Shown: positions 25,481 through 36,324, numbered from the stretch's first letter. The stretch: DNA of 64,000 bases from Nonlabens sp. (GCF_018401815.1 NZ_JAGYKG010000002.1:310001-374000), one strand, 5' to 3'. Made by a program: numbers and translations. Notes: generated from the sequence alone by a model not told the origin.

Positions 25481-28400
25481 TTAAATTCCTAATTCAAGAC
25501 CTATAGAGAACTGTACTGGCGTAGGGAATCCTCTTGATCCGTTTGTTTGTGCTAATGGGTCATATCCTCTCCACTTTGAAAAAGTAAGAATGTTTTCTGC
25601 ATTTAAGAAAACATTTAACCTACTTACCCCTAATTTAGAAAGAACATCTTGGTCAAAGTTATAACCTAAAGTTACAAATCTCAAATTTAAATAATCAGCA
25701 GACTGTAAATATCTGGTACTTGCAAAAGTGTTGATATTTGTAGCGTCCAATGATGGTATTGCGGTATTTCTGTTGTCAGGTGTCCATGCATCCAACAAGT
25801 CTGTAGAAACGTTAAACTGACCTAAACTAGTTGGGTCCTGTACGTTTGCCAAGTCATTGTCAAAACGATCCAGTCCAGTAGCAAAGTTCCATTGCGTATT
25901 TAAATAGAAATTCTTGTATTCCATATTCACAGTAAAACTTCCAGTGAATTCTGGGAACAAATCTTTATTTAACCACACACGGTCAGTGTCCGGGTTAGGG
26001 CTTTCAGTTAAGTCACCATTAGCATCTAAGAATAAAAGATTACCGTTTGCTGGGTTCACACCCGCGTATCTGATCGTATAGTATTCAAATACTCTGTTAC
26101 CTTCTCTACCGGTACCAATAATAGAATTGGAATCGTCAGTGTTTAAATCTCTAATGATGTTTTTATTAACGTTTGCAACAGCACCTACTGTTAAAGCAAA
26201 TCCACCTTTTTCTGTTTTTCTTATTACATCATAGTTAACAGATAAGTCGATTCCTTTATTTGTCATTATTCCAAAGTTTCCTGGAAGTGTGTAACCATTA
26301 GTTCCAGCTACAGCTGATATGTTTGTGCTAGTAAACAAGTCAGTGGTATCTCTATAGTACATATCTAAACTTCCTCTTAATCTAGATTCAAAGGCTTCAA
26401 AATCCAAACCTACGTTAAATTCTTTGGTTGTTTCCCATCTTAGTCCGCTAAGACCAAAGTTAGATACACCAACAGTTTGAAGTCCAGCATAACCAGATCC
26501 TGTACCAAAGGTATCTCTAAAAAGACCTAAATCTGTGAATTGTGCACTAGGGCCGAAAATGCCAAAGTTGTTCCCAAGGTTTACGTATTGGTTACCCACT
26601 TCACCATAAGAAGCTCTTAACTTCAAGAAATTGATATCCGAATCTTCACCGAAGAAATTTTCTTTATGAATGTTCCAGAAAGCAGAAACGGCGTAAAAAG
26701 AACCCCATTTGTTATCTCCTTCAAATCTTGATGAGGCATCACGCCTAACCGTTCCAGAGATTCCGTATTTGTCGTCATAACTGTAATCTAAACTACCAAA
26801 GTAGGAGAATAAACCAGAGTTGTTGTTATCAGCACCTATAGTATCTACAAAGAAATCATTGGTAGGTTGGTCACTTACAAAACCTGAACCATCACCAAAG
26901 GCGAAAGTCCTAGCATCAAGTCCATTTGCGAAATAGTTAAAACCTCTTAGATGCGCTTTAAAATATTCTGTATATACACCTACGTTTAAACTGTGTTTTT
27001 CAGCAAATACTTTATTGTAGTTCAAAGAAGTTGTTTGGTTGAATGTGAATTCTCTAACTGTAGATCCTTGTTGAAAACCTGCAGTAGGATTTGCACCACC
27101 ACCAAATAATAAAGCATTAAAAGAGTTTGAACCCTCAGCGCGAGTTAATACTGCGTTCTGATAATCAATACCTGAGGTACTGTTTAAGGAAATATCATCA
27201 GTGATCTTATAGTTAAGGTTTAAACTTCCTACTACTTTTATCTCTTCTACTTTTCTATTATACGTCTGTAGACGGTCTAAAAGGAATAAAGGAGTATTAG
27301 CAAAAAGTAAAGGACTTAATAAAGCTGCTCCATTGGTATAATTGTTAGGAGTTAACCATGGCACACCTGAAAATCCTGCTAATACGTAATTCCTGTTGAT
27401 CGCTCCAGATCCAATACTATTTGGTTCCTGACTATCAGAATAGTTAGCAGTTAAATTCAACTTATAGTTAAATTTATCATTATCGGTACGTCCAGAAACA
27501 TTCGTTCTTAAGTTGAACCTCTTTAGTCTTGACTGCACTAGGATACCTTCTTGATCAAAATAACCAAAAGAGGTGAACTGTCGTGAGTTTTTACCACCAG
27601 AAGAAAGACTTACGGTATTGTTTTGAGTTACTCCAGTTCTAAAGAAATCTTCTCTCCAGTCATTTGAAGGAGCATTAGCAATCTCAGCATCTGTTAAAGC
27701 AGTACCTGTACCTTGATAAACACCACCACCAAAACCAACGCCTCTTTCTCTTTCAAGAGTAAGTAGTTGCTGAGAATTCATCATTCCGTAGTCGTTGTCT
27801 TGTAATGTAGTAAACGTAGTTAACGAGTTAAATGAAACTTCTAATGGAGAGTCAAAATTTCCTTGACTAGTTTCAATCACAACTACTCCATTTGCACCAC
27901 GGTTTCCGTAAATTGCGGTTGCCGCAGCATCTCTAAGAACACTAACTGTCTTTATGTCTTGTGGATTTAAACTACGAAAGTTGTCTTCATCTACAAAAGC
28001 ACCATCAATAATAAACAATGGTTCTCCATTCCCGTTGATAGTACCAATACCTCTTAAGTTGATAGTAGAGTCACCTCCTGGCTGTCCACTTGTGGTATTG
28101 ATATTCAAACCAGCTACTTGACCAGATAGAGTTTGCAAAATGTTTGCATTTGGTCTATTCTTAATCGTTTTGTCAGTTACCACACTAGAGGCTACACTAC
28201 TTTTTACAGCGGTTGTAGTTCTATACCCGATAACGACCACTTGATCTAGAGAAGTTTTCATTACCGTATTTATAACAGTTTGATTACCCACTAGGATCAT
28301 TACTTGGTCGTAACCAGAATAAGTAAATACTAATGTGTCTTCTGGATTAGCTTGGATCGAGTAATTTCCATCAAAGTCGGTCGTGGTATTAGCACTTCCT

Positions 28401-28537
28401 CCTTTTACAGAGACGACAGCCCCAAAGAGACCACCTTCTGAATCAGTTACCTTACCGGTAACGGTTTGCTGCGCAAAAGCTACTTGCACAACTAACGCTA
28501 GTAAAAGCGTTAAAATTCCATTTAATTTTGTTTTCAT
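25481..28537 (-). CDS. SusC/RagA-family TonB-dependent outer-membrane transporter
   Basis: A 1018-residue outer-membrane barrel that imports oligomers with SusD and TonB-ExbBD energy. A signal peptide (to about 22) precedes a carboxypeptidase-like regulatory domain (TVTGKVTDSEGGLFGAVVSV), then the TonB box region QVVVIGYRTT and the plug (NLRGIGTINGNGEPLFIIDG, VSVLRDAAATAIYGNRGANG). About 800 residues of beta barrel follow, ending in the family C-terminus FSIGLELGI. Downstream susD and a lipoprotein complete the unit. Regulation is not visible; no sigma/anti-sigma pair is near. Confidence 0.98.
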   Translation of the reverse strand: MKTKLNGILTLLLALVVQVAFAQQTVTGKVTDSEGGLFGAVVSVKGGSANTTTDFDGNYSIQANPEDTLVFTYSGYDQVMILVGNQTVINTVMKTSLDQVVVIGYRTTTAVKSSVASSVVTDKTIKNRPNANILQTLSGQVAGLNINTTSGQPGGDSTINLRGIGTINGNGEPLFIIDGAFVDEDNFRSLNPQDIKTVSVLRDAAATAIYGNRGANGVVVIETSQGNFDSPLEVSFNSLTTFTTLQDNDYGMMNSQQLLTLERERGVGFGGGVYQGTGTALTDAEIANAPSNDWREDFFRTGVTQNNTVSLSSGGKNSRQFTSFGYFDQEGILVQSRLKRFNLRTNVSGRTDNDKFNYKLNLTANYSDSQEPNSIGSGAINRNYVLAGFSGVPWLTPNNYTNGAALLSPLLFANTPLFLLDRLQTYNRKVEEIKVVGSLNLNYKITDDISLNSTSGIDYQNAVLTRAEGSNSFNALLFGGGANPTAGFQQGSTVREFTFNQTTSLNYNKVFAEKHSLNVGVYTEYFKAHLRGFNYFANGLDARTFAFGDGSGFVSDQPTNDFFVDTIGADNNNSGLFSYFGSLDYSYDDKYGISGTVRRDASSRFEGDNKWGSFYAVSAFWNIHKENFFGEDSDINFLKLRASYGEVGNQYVNLGNNFGIFGPSAQFTDLGLFRDTFGTGSGYAGLQTVGVSNFGLSGLRWETTKEFNVGLDFEAFESRLRGSLDMYYRDTTDLFTSTNISAVAGTNGYTLPGNFGIMTNKGIDLSVNYDVIRKTEKGGFALTVGAVANVNKNIIRDLNTDDSNSIIGTGREGNRVFEYYTIRYAGVNPANGNLLFLDANGDLTESPNPDTDRVWLNKDLFPEFTGSFTVNMEYKNFYLNTQWNFATGLDRFDNDLANVQDPTSLGQFNVSTDLLDAWTPDNRNTAIPSLDATNINTFASTRYLQSADYLNLRFVTLGYNFDQDVLSKLGVSRLNVFLNAENILTFSKWRGYDPLAQTNGSRGFPTPVQFSIGLELGI

Positions 28538-28654
28538 GTTTAGATTTATTTGAATTAGCCAATGCCAAAAATCAAAAAAAGAAGTTAATAAAACAACTTT
28601 TATGGACTCTATTTACACTATTTGTTTAAATAAGCTTAACAGTAAGCTAACATT

Positions 28655-30352
28655 CTAGAAGTTTATTTTTAGGTTAATGTGAGCTATTGTGCTGGATAGA
28701 GACACTTTAGCATCTTCAAAACGGCCGTTTGCGATGCTTAAATTTAAAATACCAGCTTCTGTTAAAATTGCTATTCCACCGCCAAAGCTGTATAGTTTAT
28801 CCATCTTTTTACTGTTAAAATTCTCAAAAATACCCATATCTAATATGCTGTGCAGGTATAATTGATCATTTAAACGGTATCTATACTCAGTTGCCAGTGT
28901 GGTGTAGAACGAGCTGTCTATGCTGTTTTGGTTAAATCCTCTAATACTCTCTAGACCACCAAACTGGAAAAGTTCGTTGAATTGGATATTATTGGAATTT
29001 AAGTAGTTGCTGGTTAATGTTCCTACAAAGTTACTTCTGTAATTCAGATTCCATAATTTTAAAAAGGTGGCGTGTATGCTCCATTGACTTTCAATGTCAT
29101 TTCCTATACTCCTCTCGTTTATTCCAATATGCGTTGTAAACATTATGTTTTCAGGCATCAATAGGTCGGTAGTTTGCTTTTTAATTCCTGCTCTCAGTTC
29201 TATACCATTTTTTGAAAAATCCGCTGCATTGGCTTCTTGTCCAGTTGCGGTAGAGGTGGTGCTCATGTAATGGAGTCCTAATGTGCTGCTCCAATTAGGT
29301 TTGTAAAATAGTCCTGCGCTTATAAAGGTTCTTTGGTATGTGCTATCACGCCTTTGTATTTGAAGCCTAGAGTTAACTCCCAAGGAGGTGTTCCATAAAT
29401 AAGGTAGGTCTATACTGGTGGAAAATTGTGTTTGATCTCCATTGTCGTTTCTGTATTCTAGAAGAAAGGTTTCAGCTCGGTTTAGGTTATTTTGAAGTTG
29501 CAGATGGGCATATCCATTTAATTCTAGTGTTCCATTGTTTGAATTATTAAAGCCTATTAAGCCATCCATACTATTTGTTTTTATTTTCTCTAAGTAAATA
29601 AACACTGTTGTACTGTCTTGTTTGAACAATACTTCCGACTCTCTTGTTTTTTTTACAAAGGGCATGTTTTTAATGCTTTTTTCTAGTCTTGCGATCGTTT
29701 TGTCATTGTAAATGTTCTTTTTTTTGATAAAGTGTTGTAAAGTATTGGTTGGAAACTGTTCATATCCTCTAACTGCAATGCGATTTAAGAACCTTTTCTT
29801 TTTTTGAGTGATGGTTAATAATGCTTCTAACGTGTCATTTTGTTTGAATTTAAAATGAGTTAGTTGAATTTTTGTAAACGGATAGCCTTCTTCTTTGATG
29901 CGATTATGAAGTTGAGATAAATAACCTTCTATTTCGCTTATTGGAATAACGTTTCGCTTTCGCGAAAGCGATAACGCTACAGTGGGATACAACCCTAGTA
30001 GGGTATCTTTTTTAATTTCAATATGTGAATATTTCCGGTTACTTATTAGGTGTACTTGCTGCAAGCTGTCATTGATTTCATGGCGCTTCGTTATAAGAAG
30101 GTTGAGGTATCCTTGTTTCAAAAGGGATGCCTTGATGCTGTCGGTATAATGGTTATTGTTGTCGTTTGAAGTAAGGAGCACCAAAGAATCTATGGAACTA
30201 GTCGCTGTTTTTTTAAAAGCTATTTGTAGGCGGTTGGTTTGACTCTTTACGTTATTAAAGAATAGCATGTATATAATAAGGACGCAAGTATGTTTCACTT
30301 TAGTTTTGTTATTAAGGCTTAAACCTATGAATAAACGAATAAAATTGCTCAT
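28655..30352 (-). CDS. POTRA/beta-barrel outer-membrane protein (BamA/TamA-like)
   Basis: A 565-residue protein with an N-terminal hydrophobic region (about 18-37, possible signal ending FFNNVKSQ), about 300 residues with POTRA-like pattern (TFVKTRE, NKTIARLEKSIKNMPFV) and a C-terminal Omp85-type barrel (about 265-565) with RGFNQNSIDSSFYTTLATEYRY, the conserved VRGY-like motif. It is shorter than BamA and resembles TamA or ShlB-type members. A palindrome copy encodes LSRKR at about residues 129-133. Exact role (assembly of barrels or secretion) is not decidable here. It is divergent from the ribosomal cluster. Confidence 0.75.
   Translation of the reverse strand: MSNFIRLFIGLSLNNKTKVKHTCVLIIYMLFFNNVKSQTNRLQIAFKKTATSSIDSLVLLTSNDNNNHYTDSIKASLLKQGYLNLLITKRHEINDSLQQVHLISNRKYSHIEIKKDTLLGLYPTVALSLSRKRNVIPISEIEGYLSQLHNRIKEEGYPFTKIQLTHFKFKQNDTLEALLTITQKKKRFLNRIAVRGYEQFPTNTLQHFIKKKNIYNDKTIARLEKSIKNMPFVKKTRESEVLFKQDSTTVFIYLEKIKTNSMDGLIGFNNSNNGTLELNGYAHLQLQNNLNRAETFLLEYRNDNGDQTQFSTSIDLPYLWNTSLGVNSRLQIQRRDSTYQRTFISAGLFYKPNWSSTLGLHYMSTTSTATGQEANAADFSKNGIELRAGIKKQTTDLLMPENIMFTTHIGINERSIGNDIESQWSIHATFLKLWNLNYRSNFVGTLTSNYLNSNNIQFNELFQFGGLESIRGFNQNSIDSSFYTTLATEYRYRLNDQLYLHSILDMGIFENFNSKKMDKLYSFGGGIAILTEAGILNLSIANGRFEDAKVSLSSTIAHINLKINF
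29955..29970. repeat. iterated palindrome, copy 6 (in POTRA/barrel gene)
   Basis: Perfect 16-mer, read as LSRKR on the coding strand. Confidence 0.95.
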
Positions 30353-30397
30353 TTCTTGTACTTAAAAAAAAGATATACTAAATATTTGAGACTGAGG

Positions 30398-30428
30398 TTT
30401 GAATAAGTCAAATTTATTCATACCTTTG
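30398..30428 (+). promoter_or_regulatory. promoter of the str-S10-spc-alpha cluster
   Basis: TTTG at 30398-30401, spacer of 19 bases, and TACCTTTG at 30421-30428: both elements match TTTG-N17-23-TAnnTTTG. The leader of about 40 bases before the rpsL ATG contains a small hairpin CCCTT/AAGGG (30433-30446). Confidence 0.8.
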
Positions 30429-30470
30429 CCGACCCTTAAAAAAGGGATTAATTTATTAGCGTAAAACAAT

Positions 30471-30845
30471 ATGCCAACGATTTCACAATTAGTACGTAAA
30501 GGAAGAGCCAAAATAACCAAGAAGAGTAAATCGGCTGCTTTAGATTCATGTCCTCAACGTCGTGGAGTATGTACTCGTGTTTACACCACAACACCAAAGA
30601 AACCTAACTCAGCAATGAGAAAGGTAGCTCGTGTTAGACTTACCAATGGTAAGGAAGTAAATGCCTACATTCCAGGAGAAGGACACAATCTACAAGAGCA
30701 CTCGATAGTATTGGTTAGAGGTGGAAGGGTAAAGGATTTACCGGGAGTTAGATACCACATTGTGCGAGGAGCACTGGACACCGCAGGTGTTGCAGGCCGG
30801 ACACAACGAAGATCTAAGTACGGTGCAAAACGCCCTAAGAAGTAA
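30471..30845 (+). CDS. rpsL: ribosomal protein S12
   Basis: Decoding-centre protein of the 30S subunit, 124 residues. [11 protein letters not shown] at the N-terminus, [15 protein letters not shown] and the [20 protein letters not shown]-terminal half are standard. Lys in TPKKPNS is the usual streptomycin-sensitive residue. First gene of the cluster, right after the strongest promoter in the window, and 68 bases before rpsG. Confidence 0.99.
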   Translation: MPTISQLVRKGRAKITKKSKSAALDSCPQRRGVCTRVYTTTPKKPNSAMRKVARVRLTNGKEVNAYIPGEGHNLQEHSIVLVRGGRVKDLPGVRYHIVRGALDTAGVAGRTQRRSKYGAKRPKK

Positions 30846-30913
30846 ACTAAATTTTAAAAAGTAAGAACAAACGCTGTTCGTATTTTTTTAATTAACAATT
30901 TCAACAAGAAGAA

Positions 30914-31390
30914 ATGAGAAAAAGACAGGCCAAGAAGCGTCCTATCCTTCCGGATCCACGCTTTAAAGACCAGCTAGTGACCCGTTTTGTTAACATGATG
31001 ATGTTACACGGAAAAAAGTCAACAGCTTTTAAACTTTTCTATGATGCCATGGATATCGTAGAAGAAAAAAATCAAGATGAAGAAAAGACTGCTCTAGAAG
31101 TGTGGAAAGATGCGTTATCTAACGTTATGCCACACGTAGAGGTACGTTCCCGCCGAGTAGGTGGTGCGACTTTTCAAATTCCAATGCAAATTAGACCAGA
31201 TAGAAAAATTTCTACGGCTATGAAGTGGTTGATTAGTTACTCTCGTAAACGTAATGAAAAATCTTTTTCTGTGCGATTGGCTTCTGAAATTTTAGCCGCG
31301 GCTAAGGAAGAGGGTGCTGCTGTAAAGAAAAAAGTGGATACGCACAAGATGGCTGAAGCAAATAAAGCATTTTCACACTTTAGATTCTAA
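30914..31390 (+). CDS. rpsG: ribosomal protein S7
   Basis: Primary assembly protein of the 30S head, 158 residues. [20 protein letters not shown] and the C-terminal [15 protein letters not shown] (wing and tail that touch 16S rRNA) are standard. It follows rpsL after 68 bases and precedes fusA by two bases, so S12, S7 and EF-G form the str part. Confidence 0.99.
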   Translation: MRKRQAKKRPILPDPRFKDQLVTRFVNMMMLHGKKSTAFKLFYDAMDIVEEKNQDEEKTALEVWKDALSNVMPHVEVRSRRVGGATFQIPMQIRPDRKISTAMKWLISYSRKRNEKSFSVRLASEILAAAKEEGAAVKKKVDTHKMAEANKAFSHFRF

Positions 31391-31392
31391 AA

Positions 31393-33534
31393 ATGGCACA
31401 AAGAGATTTAAAATACACAAGAAATATTGGTATTGCCGCGCATATTGATGCCGGTAAAACCACTACGACAGAGCGTATTCTTTTTTATACAGGAGTAAGC
31501 CATAAGATAGGTGAGGTGCACGATGGAGCAGCTACTATGGACTGGATGGAGCAAGAGCAAGAACGTGGTATTACCATTACTTCTGCTGCTACCACTTGTA
31601 CGTGGAAATTCCCTATGGAAAATGCAGAACCTTTGCCGGATACCAATGACTATCATTTTAATATCATCGACACTCCTGGTCACGTTGACTTTACAGTAGA
31701 GGTGAATAGATCGTTACGTGTGTTAGACGGGTTAGTGTTTTTGTTTAGTGCGGTTGATGGTGTTGAGCCACAGTCAGAAACTAACTGGAGACTTGCTGAT
31801 AACTATAAAGTGCCACGTATAGGTTTTGTAAATAAAATGGACCGTCAAGGGTCTAACTTTCTCGCTGTATGTCAGCAAGTAAAGGATATGTTGAAATCCA
31901 ATGCAGTGCCAATCGTTTTAAACATTGGTGATGAAGAGGAGTTCAAAGGCATCATTGACCTCGTTAAGAATCGTGCTATTGTATGGCATGATGATACTCA
32001 GGGAGCGACATTTGATGTGATCGCTATACCTGAAGATTTGAAAGAAGAAGCAAGAAAATATCGTGGAATGCTTATCGAAGAGGTAGCTGCATACGATGAG
32101 AACTTGCTAGAGAAATATATGGAGGATGAAGACTCTATTACGGAAGATGAAGTGCATGCTGCTCTTCGTGCTGCCGTAATGGATATGTCTATTATTCCGA
32201 TGATTTGTGGTTCTGCATTTAAAAATAAAGGGGTTCAGTTTCTATTAGATGCGGTGTGTCGTTATTTACCGGCTCCTACAGACAAAGAAGGTATTTGGGG
32301 TGTGAATCCTGATACTGAAAAGAAAGAGTTAAGAAAGCCAGATGTTAAAGAGCCTTTTGCTGCTCTTGCATTTAAAATTGCTACCGATCCTTTTGTTGGT
32401 CGTTTGGCTTTTTTCCGTGCTTATTCTGGACGTCTAGATGCAGGTTCTTATATCCTTAACAACCGTTCAGGTAAAAAGGAACGTATTTCTCGTATTTATC
32501 AAATGCATTCTAATAAACAAAATGCGATCGATTTTATCGAAGCAGGTGATATAGGAGCAGCAGTAGGATTTAAGGATATCAAGACGGGTGATACCATGAC
32601 TGATGAAAAACACCCTATTGTTTTGGAATCAATGGACTTTCCAGACCCAGTTATAGGTATTGCAGTAGAACCAAAAACTAAGGCAGATGTAGATAAAATG
32701 GGTATGGCTTTAGCAAAACTTGCCGAAGAAGATCCTACGTTCCAAGTAAGAACTGATGAGGCTTCAGGTCAAACGATCATTTCTGGAATGGGTGAGTTGC
32801 ACTTAGATATTATCGTTGACCGTATGCGTCGCGAGTTTAAGGTAGAGCTTAACCAAGGTGCTCCACAAGTGGAGTATAAAGAAGCGATTACAAGATCTGC
32901 TGATCACAGAGAAACGTATAAAAAGCAATCTGGTGGTCGTGGAAAATTTGGAGATATTGTATTTACTATTGAACCGGCTCAACCTAATGAAGACGGAAAA
33001 ATAGTTGAAGGTCTTCAATTTATAAACAAGATCAAAGGTGGTAATGTTCCTAAGGAGTTTATCCCTGCCATTGAAAAAGGTTTTAGAGAATCAATGAAGG
33101 CAGGTCCTCTTGCTGGGTTTGAGATGGATAGTATGAGAGTAACATTGACTGATGGATCGTTCCACGCTGTGGATTCTGATGCATTATCATTTGAACTTGC
33201 TGCTAAAATGGGTTATAAAGCTTCTGCAAAGTCTGCAGGTGCTGTAATTCTTGAGCCTATTATGAAACTTGAGGTAATTACTCCAGAAGAAAATATGGGT
33301 GATATCGTTGGTGACCTGAACCGTCGTCGTGGTCAAGTGAATGATATGAGTGACCGTAATGGCGCTAAGGTGGTTAAAGCTGATGTGCCGTTGTCTGAGA
33401 TGTTTGGTTATGTAACTACGTTACGTACACTTTCGTCAGGTCGTGCAACATCTACAATGTCATTTTCACATTATGCTGAAACTCCTTCTAATATTAGTGA
33501 AGAAGTAATCAAAGCAACAAAAGGTAATAATTAA
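31393..33534 (+). CDS. fusA: elongation factor G
   Basis: GTPase that drives translocation, 713 residues. The G1 motif is [17 protein letters not shown]3 is DTPGHVDF, G4 is NKMDR and the switch region is [11 protein letters not shown]. The length and C-terminal domains (II to V, ending in [13 protein letters not shown]) are typical. In many bacteria tuf follows fusA; here rpsJ comes next after 11 bases and tuf is not in the window. Confidence 0.99.
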   Translation: MAQRDLKYTRNIGIAAHIDAGKTTTTERILFYTGVSHKIGEVHDGAATMDWMEQEQERGITITSAATTCTWKFPMENAEPLPDTNDYHFNIIDTPGHVDFTVEVNRSLRVLDGLVFLFSAVDGVEPQSETNWRLADNYKVPRIGFVNKMDRQGSNFLAVCQQVKDMLKSNAVPIVLNIGDEEEFKGIIDLVKNRAIVWHDDTQGATFDVIAIPEDLKEEARKYRGMLIEEVAAYDENLLEKYMEDEDSITEDEVHAALRAAVMDMSIIPMICGSAFKNKGVQFLLDAVCRYLPAPTDKEGIWGVNPDTEKKELRKPDVKEPFAALAFKIATDPFVGRLAFFRAYSGRLDAGSYILNNRSGKKERISRIYQMHSNKQNAIDFIEAGDIGAAVGFKDIKTGDTMTDEKHPIVLESMDFPDPVIGIAVEPKTKADVDKMGMALAKLAEEDPTFQVRTDEASGQTIISGMGELHLDIIVDRMRREFKVELNQGAPQVEYKEAITRSADHRETYKKQSGGRGKFGDIVFTIEPAQPNEDGKIVEGLQFINKIKGGNVPKEFIPAIEKGFRESMKAGPLAGFEMDSMRVTLTDGSFHAVDSDALSFELAAKMGYKASAKSAGAVILEPIMKLEVITPEENMGDIVGDLNRRRGQVNDMSDRNGAKVVKADVPLSEMFGYVTTLRTLSSGRATSTMSFSHYAETPSNISEEVIKATKGNN

Positions 33535-33545
33535 TATTTCAAACG

Positions 33546-33851
33546 ATGAGTCAAAAAATCAGAATTAAACTCAAGTCTTACGATTATAATCTGGTAGATA
33601 AATCTGCTGAAAAAATCGTTAAAACTGTAAAAAGTACAGGTGCTGTTGTCACTGGACCAATTCCACTTCCAACACATAAAAAAATATTTACAGTATTAAG
33701 ATCCCCTCACGTAAATAAGAAATCACGTGAGCAGTTTCAATTAAGCTCCTACAAGAGGCTTCTTGACATTTATAGTTCTTCATCAAAGACTATTGATGCG
33801 CTTATGAAGCTAGAACTTCCTAGTGGAGTAGAAGTAGAGATCAAGGTGTAA
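33546..33851 (+). CDS. rpsJ: ribosomal protein S10
   Basis: 30S head protein and NusE transcription antitermination partner, 101 residues. [44 protein letters not shown] and the [27 protein letters not shown] tail are standard (split for length). It is first of the S10 block and followed by an unusually long 91-base spacer with a palindrome copy before rplC. Confidence 0.98.
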   Translation: MSQKIRIKLKSYDYNLVDKSAEKIVKTVKSTGAVVTGPIPLPTHKKIFTVLRSPHVNKKSREQFQLSSYKRLLDIYSSSSKTIDALMKLELPSGVEVEIKV

Positions 33852-33885
33852 TCATCTTATTGAAGCAAAAAAAATTGATAAGTAG

Positions 33886-33901
33886 CGCTTTCGCGAAAGC
33901 G
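33886..33901. repeat. iterated palindrome, copy 7 (between rpsJ and rplC)
   Basis: Perfect 16-mer in the rpsJ-rplC spacer, extended by one G:C pair at its left by GCGC, followed by GTATTTTTT. It could fold as a six-pair stem with a CGCG loop next to a T run. Confidence 0.95.
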
Positions 33902-33942
33902 GTATTTTTTAAAAAGTTTAAATAACAATTAATTATATAAAT

Positions 33943-34560
33943 ATGTCTGGGTTAATAGGAAGAAAAATCGGAATGACTAGTATTTATGACGAAAATGGCA
34001 AGAACATGCCATGTACGATCATAGAGGCAGGTCCTTGCGTGGTTACCCAAGTCAGAACTGAAGAGGTAGATGGATATTCTGCGTTGCAATTAGGTTTCGA
34101 TGACAAATCAGACAAGAATGCTTCTAAAGCTGCTCAAGGGCACTTTAAAAAAGCTGGAACTGGTGTCAAGAGAAAAGTTGCTGAATTCAAACGTTTTGAT
34201 AAGGAGTACCATTTGGGTGATTTGATCACTGTAGATATGTTCACAGAAGGTGAATTTGTCGATGTGGCGGGAACGTCAAAAGGTAAAGGTTTTCAGGGTG
34301 TTGTGAAGCGTCACGGTTTTGGTGGAGTTGGACAAGCGACACACGGTCAACACAACCGTTTAAGAGCTCCTGGTTCTATCGGTGCGGCATCTTATCCTGC
34401 TCGCGTTTTTAAAGGAATGCGCATGGCTGGTCAGATGGGTAACGAAAAAGTAAAAGTTCAAAATTTAAGAGTATTAAAAGTAGTTTCTGAAAAGAATCTT
34501 TTAGTGGTGAAGGGTTGTATACCTGGTCATAAAAACTCTTATGTAATCGTACAGAAATAA
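33943..34560 (+). CDS. rplC: ribosomal protein L3
   Basis: 50S protein near the peptidyl transferase centre, 205 residues. [17 protein letters not shown], the [22 protein letters not shown] loop (split for length) and [18 protein letters not shown] are standard. Its stop overlaps the rplD ATG by one base (TAATG). Confidence 0.98.
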   Translation: MSGLIGRKIGMTSIYDENGKNMPCTIIEAGPCVVTQVRTEEVDGYSALQLGFDDKSDKNASKAAQGHFKKAGTGVKRKVAEFKRFDKEYHLGDLITVDMFTEGEFVDVAGTSKGKGFQGVVKRHGFGGVGQATHGQHNRLRAPGSIGAASYPARVFKGMRMAGQMGNEKVKVQNLRVLKVVSEKNLLVVKGCIPGHKNSYVIVQK

Positions 34561-35189
34561 TGAAGATAGTAGTATTAGATTTAAAAGGAAAAGAAACTGG
34601 CCGTCAGGTTGAGTTATCTGATGATATTTACGGTATCGAGCCTAGTGAGCATGCTATTTATTTAGATGTAAAGCAGTATTTGGCAAATCAACGTCAAGGT
34701 ACGCATAAAGCCAAGCAACGTGCGGAAATTACTGGAAGTACTCGTAAGATCAAGAAACAAAAAGGAACGGGTACCGCTCGTGCGGGTTCTATCAAGTCTC
34801 CTATTTTTAGAGGTGGTGGTCGTATATTTGGTCCAGTACCGCGCAGTTATTCATTCAAATTGAATAAGGGTCAGAAGAGATTAGCACGTAGAAGTGCGTT
34901 AAGCCAGAAGATGGCAGAAGGCGCTCTTAGAGTAGTGGAGAACTTCAATTTTGATGCGCCGAGAACAAAGGATTTTATTGAAGTATTAGAAGGTTTAGGA
35001 CTAAATAATAAAAAATCTCTATTTGTGTTGGGTGGATCAAATAATAATGTATATTTGTCTTCGCGAAATTTGAAGGGCTCTGATGTTATAACCAACTCAG
35101 AATTAAGCACTTACAAGATTTTAAACGCTACAAATCTAATACTTTTAGAAGGTTCTCTAGAAGGTATTCAAGAAACTTTAAGTAAATAA
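34560..35189 (+). CDS. rplD: ribosomal protein L4
   Basis: 50S exit-tunnel protein, 209 residues; in other bacteria it represses its own operon, but no such leader is visible upstream of rpsJ here. KQYLANQRQGTHKAKQRAEI, STRKIKKQKGTGTARAGSIKSP and GGGRIFGPVPRSYSFKLNK match the extended loop. Starts in the L3 stop codon and ends three bases before rplW. Confidence 0.98.
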   Translation: MKIVVLDLKGKETGRQVELSDDIYGIEPSEHAIYLDVKQYLANQRQGTHKAKQRAEITGSTRKIKKQKGTGTARAGSIKSPIFRGGGRIFGPVPRSYSFKLNKGQKRLARRSALSQKMAEGALRVVENFNFDAPRTKDFIEVLEGLGLNNKKSLFVLGGSNNNVYLSSRNLKGSDVITNSELSTYKILNATNLILLEGSLEGIQETLSK

Positions 35190-35192
35190 GTC

Positions 35193-35483
35193 ATGAGCAT
35201 TTTAATAAAACCTATTATTACTGAGAAGGCAACTAGAGATAGTGAGCTTCTAAATCGTTACGGTTTTGAAGTGTCTTCTAAGGCTAATAAAGTTCAAATC
35301 AAAAAGGAAGTAGAAGCGACCTATGGGGTAACTGTTCTAAAAGTAAGAACGATGAATACTCGTATTAATCGCAATACTAAATATACTAAATCAGGGATTC
35401 AAGTTGGTAAAACTAGTGCTCGTAAAAAAGCGTTTGTACAACTTAAAGATGGTGAAACCATTGATCTTTATAGTAATCTATAA
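35193..35483 (+). CDS. rplW: ribosomal protein L23
   Basis: 50S protein at the exit of the peptide tunnel and docking site for trigger factor and SRP, 96 residues. SILIKPIITEKATRDSEL, the NRYGFEVSSKANKVQIKKEVE core and VRTMNTRINRNTKYTKSG match. Three bases after rplD. Confidence 0.97.
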   Translation: MSILIKPIITEKATRDSELLNRYGFEVSSKANKVQIKKEVEATYGVTVLKVRTMNTRINRNTKYTKSGIQVGKTSARKKAFVQLKDGETIDLYSNL

Positions 35484-35496
35484 TTAAAAGACACTA

Positions 35497-36321
35497 ATGT
35501 CAGTAAGAAAATTAAAACCTGTAACTCCTGGACAGCGATTTAGAGTTGTTAATGGCTACGACGCCATTACAACTGATAAGCCGGAGAAGAGTTTACTCGC
35601 TCCGATAAAACGTTCAGGTGGTCGTAATGCTAGTGGTCGTATGACGATGCGTTACAAAGGTGGTGGTCACAAAAGACGCTACCGTATTATCGATTTCAAA
35701 AGAAATCATCATGGTGTTCCTGCAACAGTTGCTAGTATCGAGTACGATCCAAACCGTACTGCTTTTATAGCGCTAGTGAATTACCAAGATGGGGAAAAGC
35801 GTTATATCGTAGCTCCTAATGGTCTTAAAGTTGGTCAGAACATTGTTTCTGGTGAAACTGCCACACCGGAAGTTGGAAATGCTATGAAGCTTTCTCAAAT
35901 TCCTTTGGGTTCTATCATTAGTTGTATTGAATTACGTCCAGGACAAGGGGCTGTTATTGCTCGTAGTGCCGGTGCTTTTTCTCAATTGATGGCCAGAGAT
36001 GGTAAATACGCTACAATTAAAATGCCTTCTGGTGAAATCAGATTGATTTTGCAAGAATGTCTGGCCACTATAGGTGCCGTCTCTAACAGTGATCATCAAT
36101 TAGTAGTTGGTGGTAAAGCGGGACGATCTAGATGGTTAGGTAGACGACCTAGAACTCGTCCAGTAGTGATGAACCCTGTTGATCACCCAATGGGTGGTGG
36201 AGAAGGTAAGTCTTCTGGAGGTCATCCAAGATCACGTAATGGTATACCTGCTAAAGGGTATCGCACACGTGACAAGAATAAAGCAAGTACTCAATATATA
36301 ATAGAACGTAGAAAGAAATAA
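35497..36321 (+). CDS. rplB: ribosomal protein L2
   Basis: Core 50S protein needed for subunit association and peptidyl transfer, 274 residues. [33 protein letters not shown] and [17 protein letters not shown] with the conserved His are standard. Ends three bases before rpsS. Confidence 0.99.
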   Translation: MSVRKLKPVTPGQRFRVVNGYDAITTDKPEKSLLAPIKRSGGRNASGRMTMRYKGGGHKRRYRIIDFKRNHHGVPATVASIEYDPNRTAFIALVNYQDGEKRYIVAPNGLKVGQNIVSGETATPEVGNAMKLSQIPLGSIISCIELRPGQGAVIARSAGAFSQLMARDGKYATIKMPSGEIRLILQECLATIGAVSNSDHQLVVGGKAGRSRWLGRRPRTRPVVMNPVDHPMGGGEGKSSGGHPRSRNGIPAKGYRTRDKNKASTQYIIERRKK

Positions 36322-36324
36322 ATT

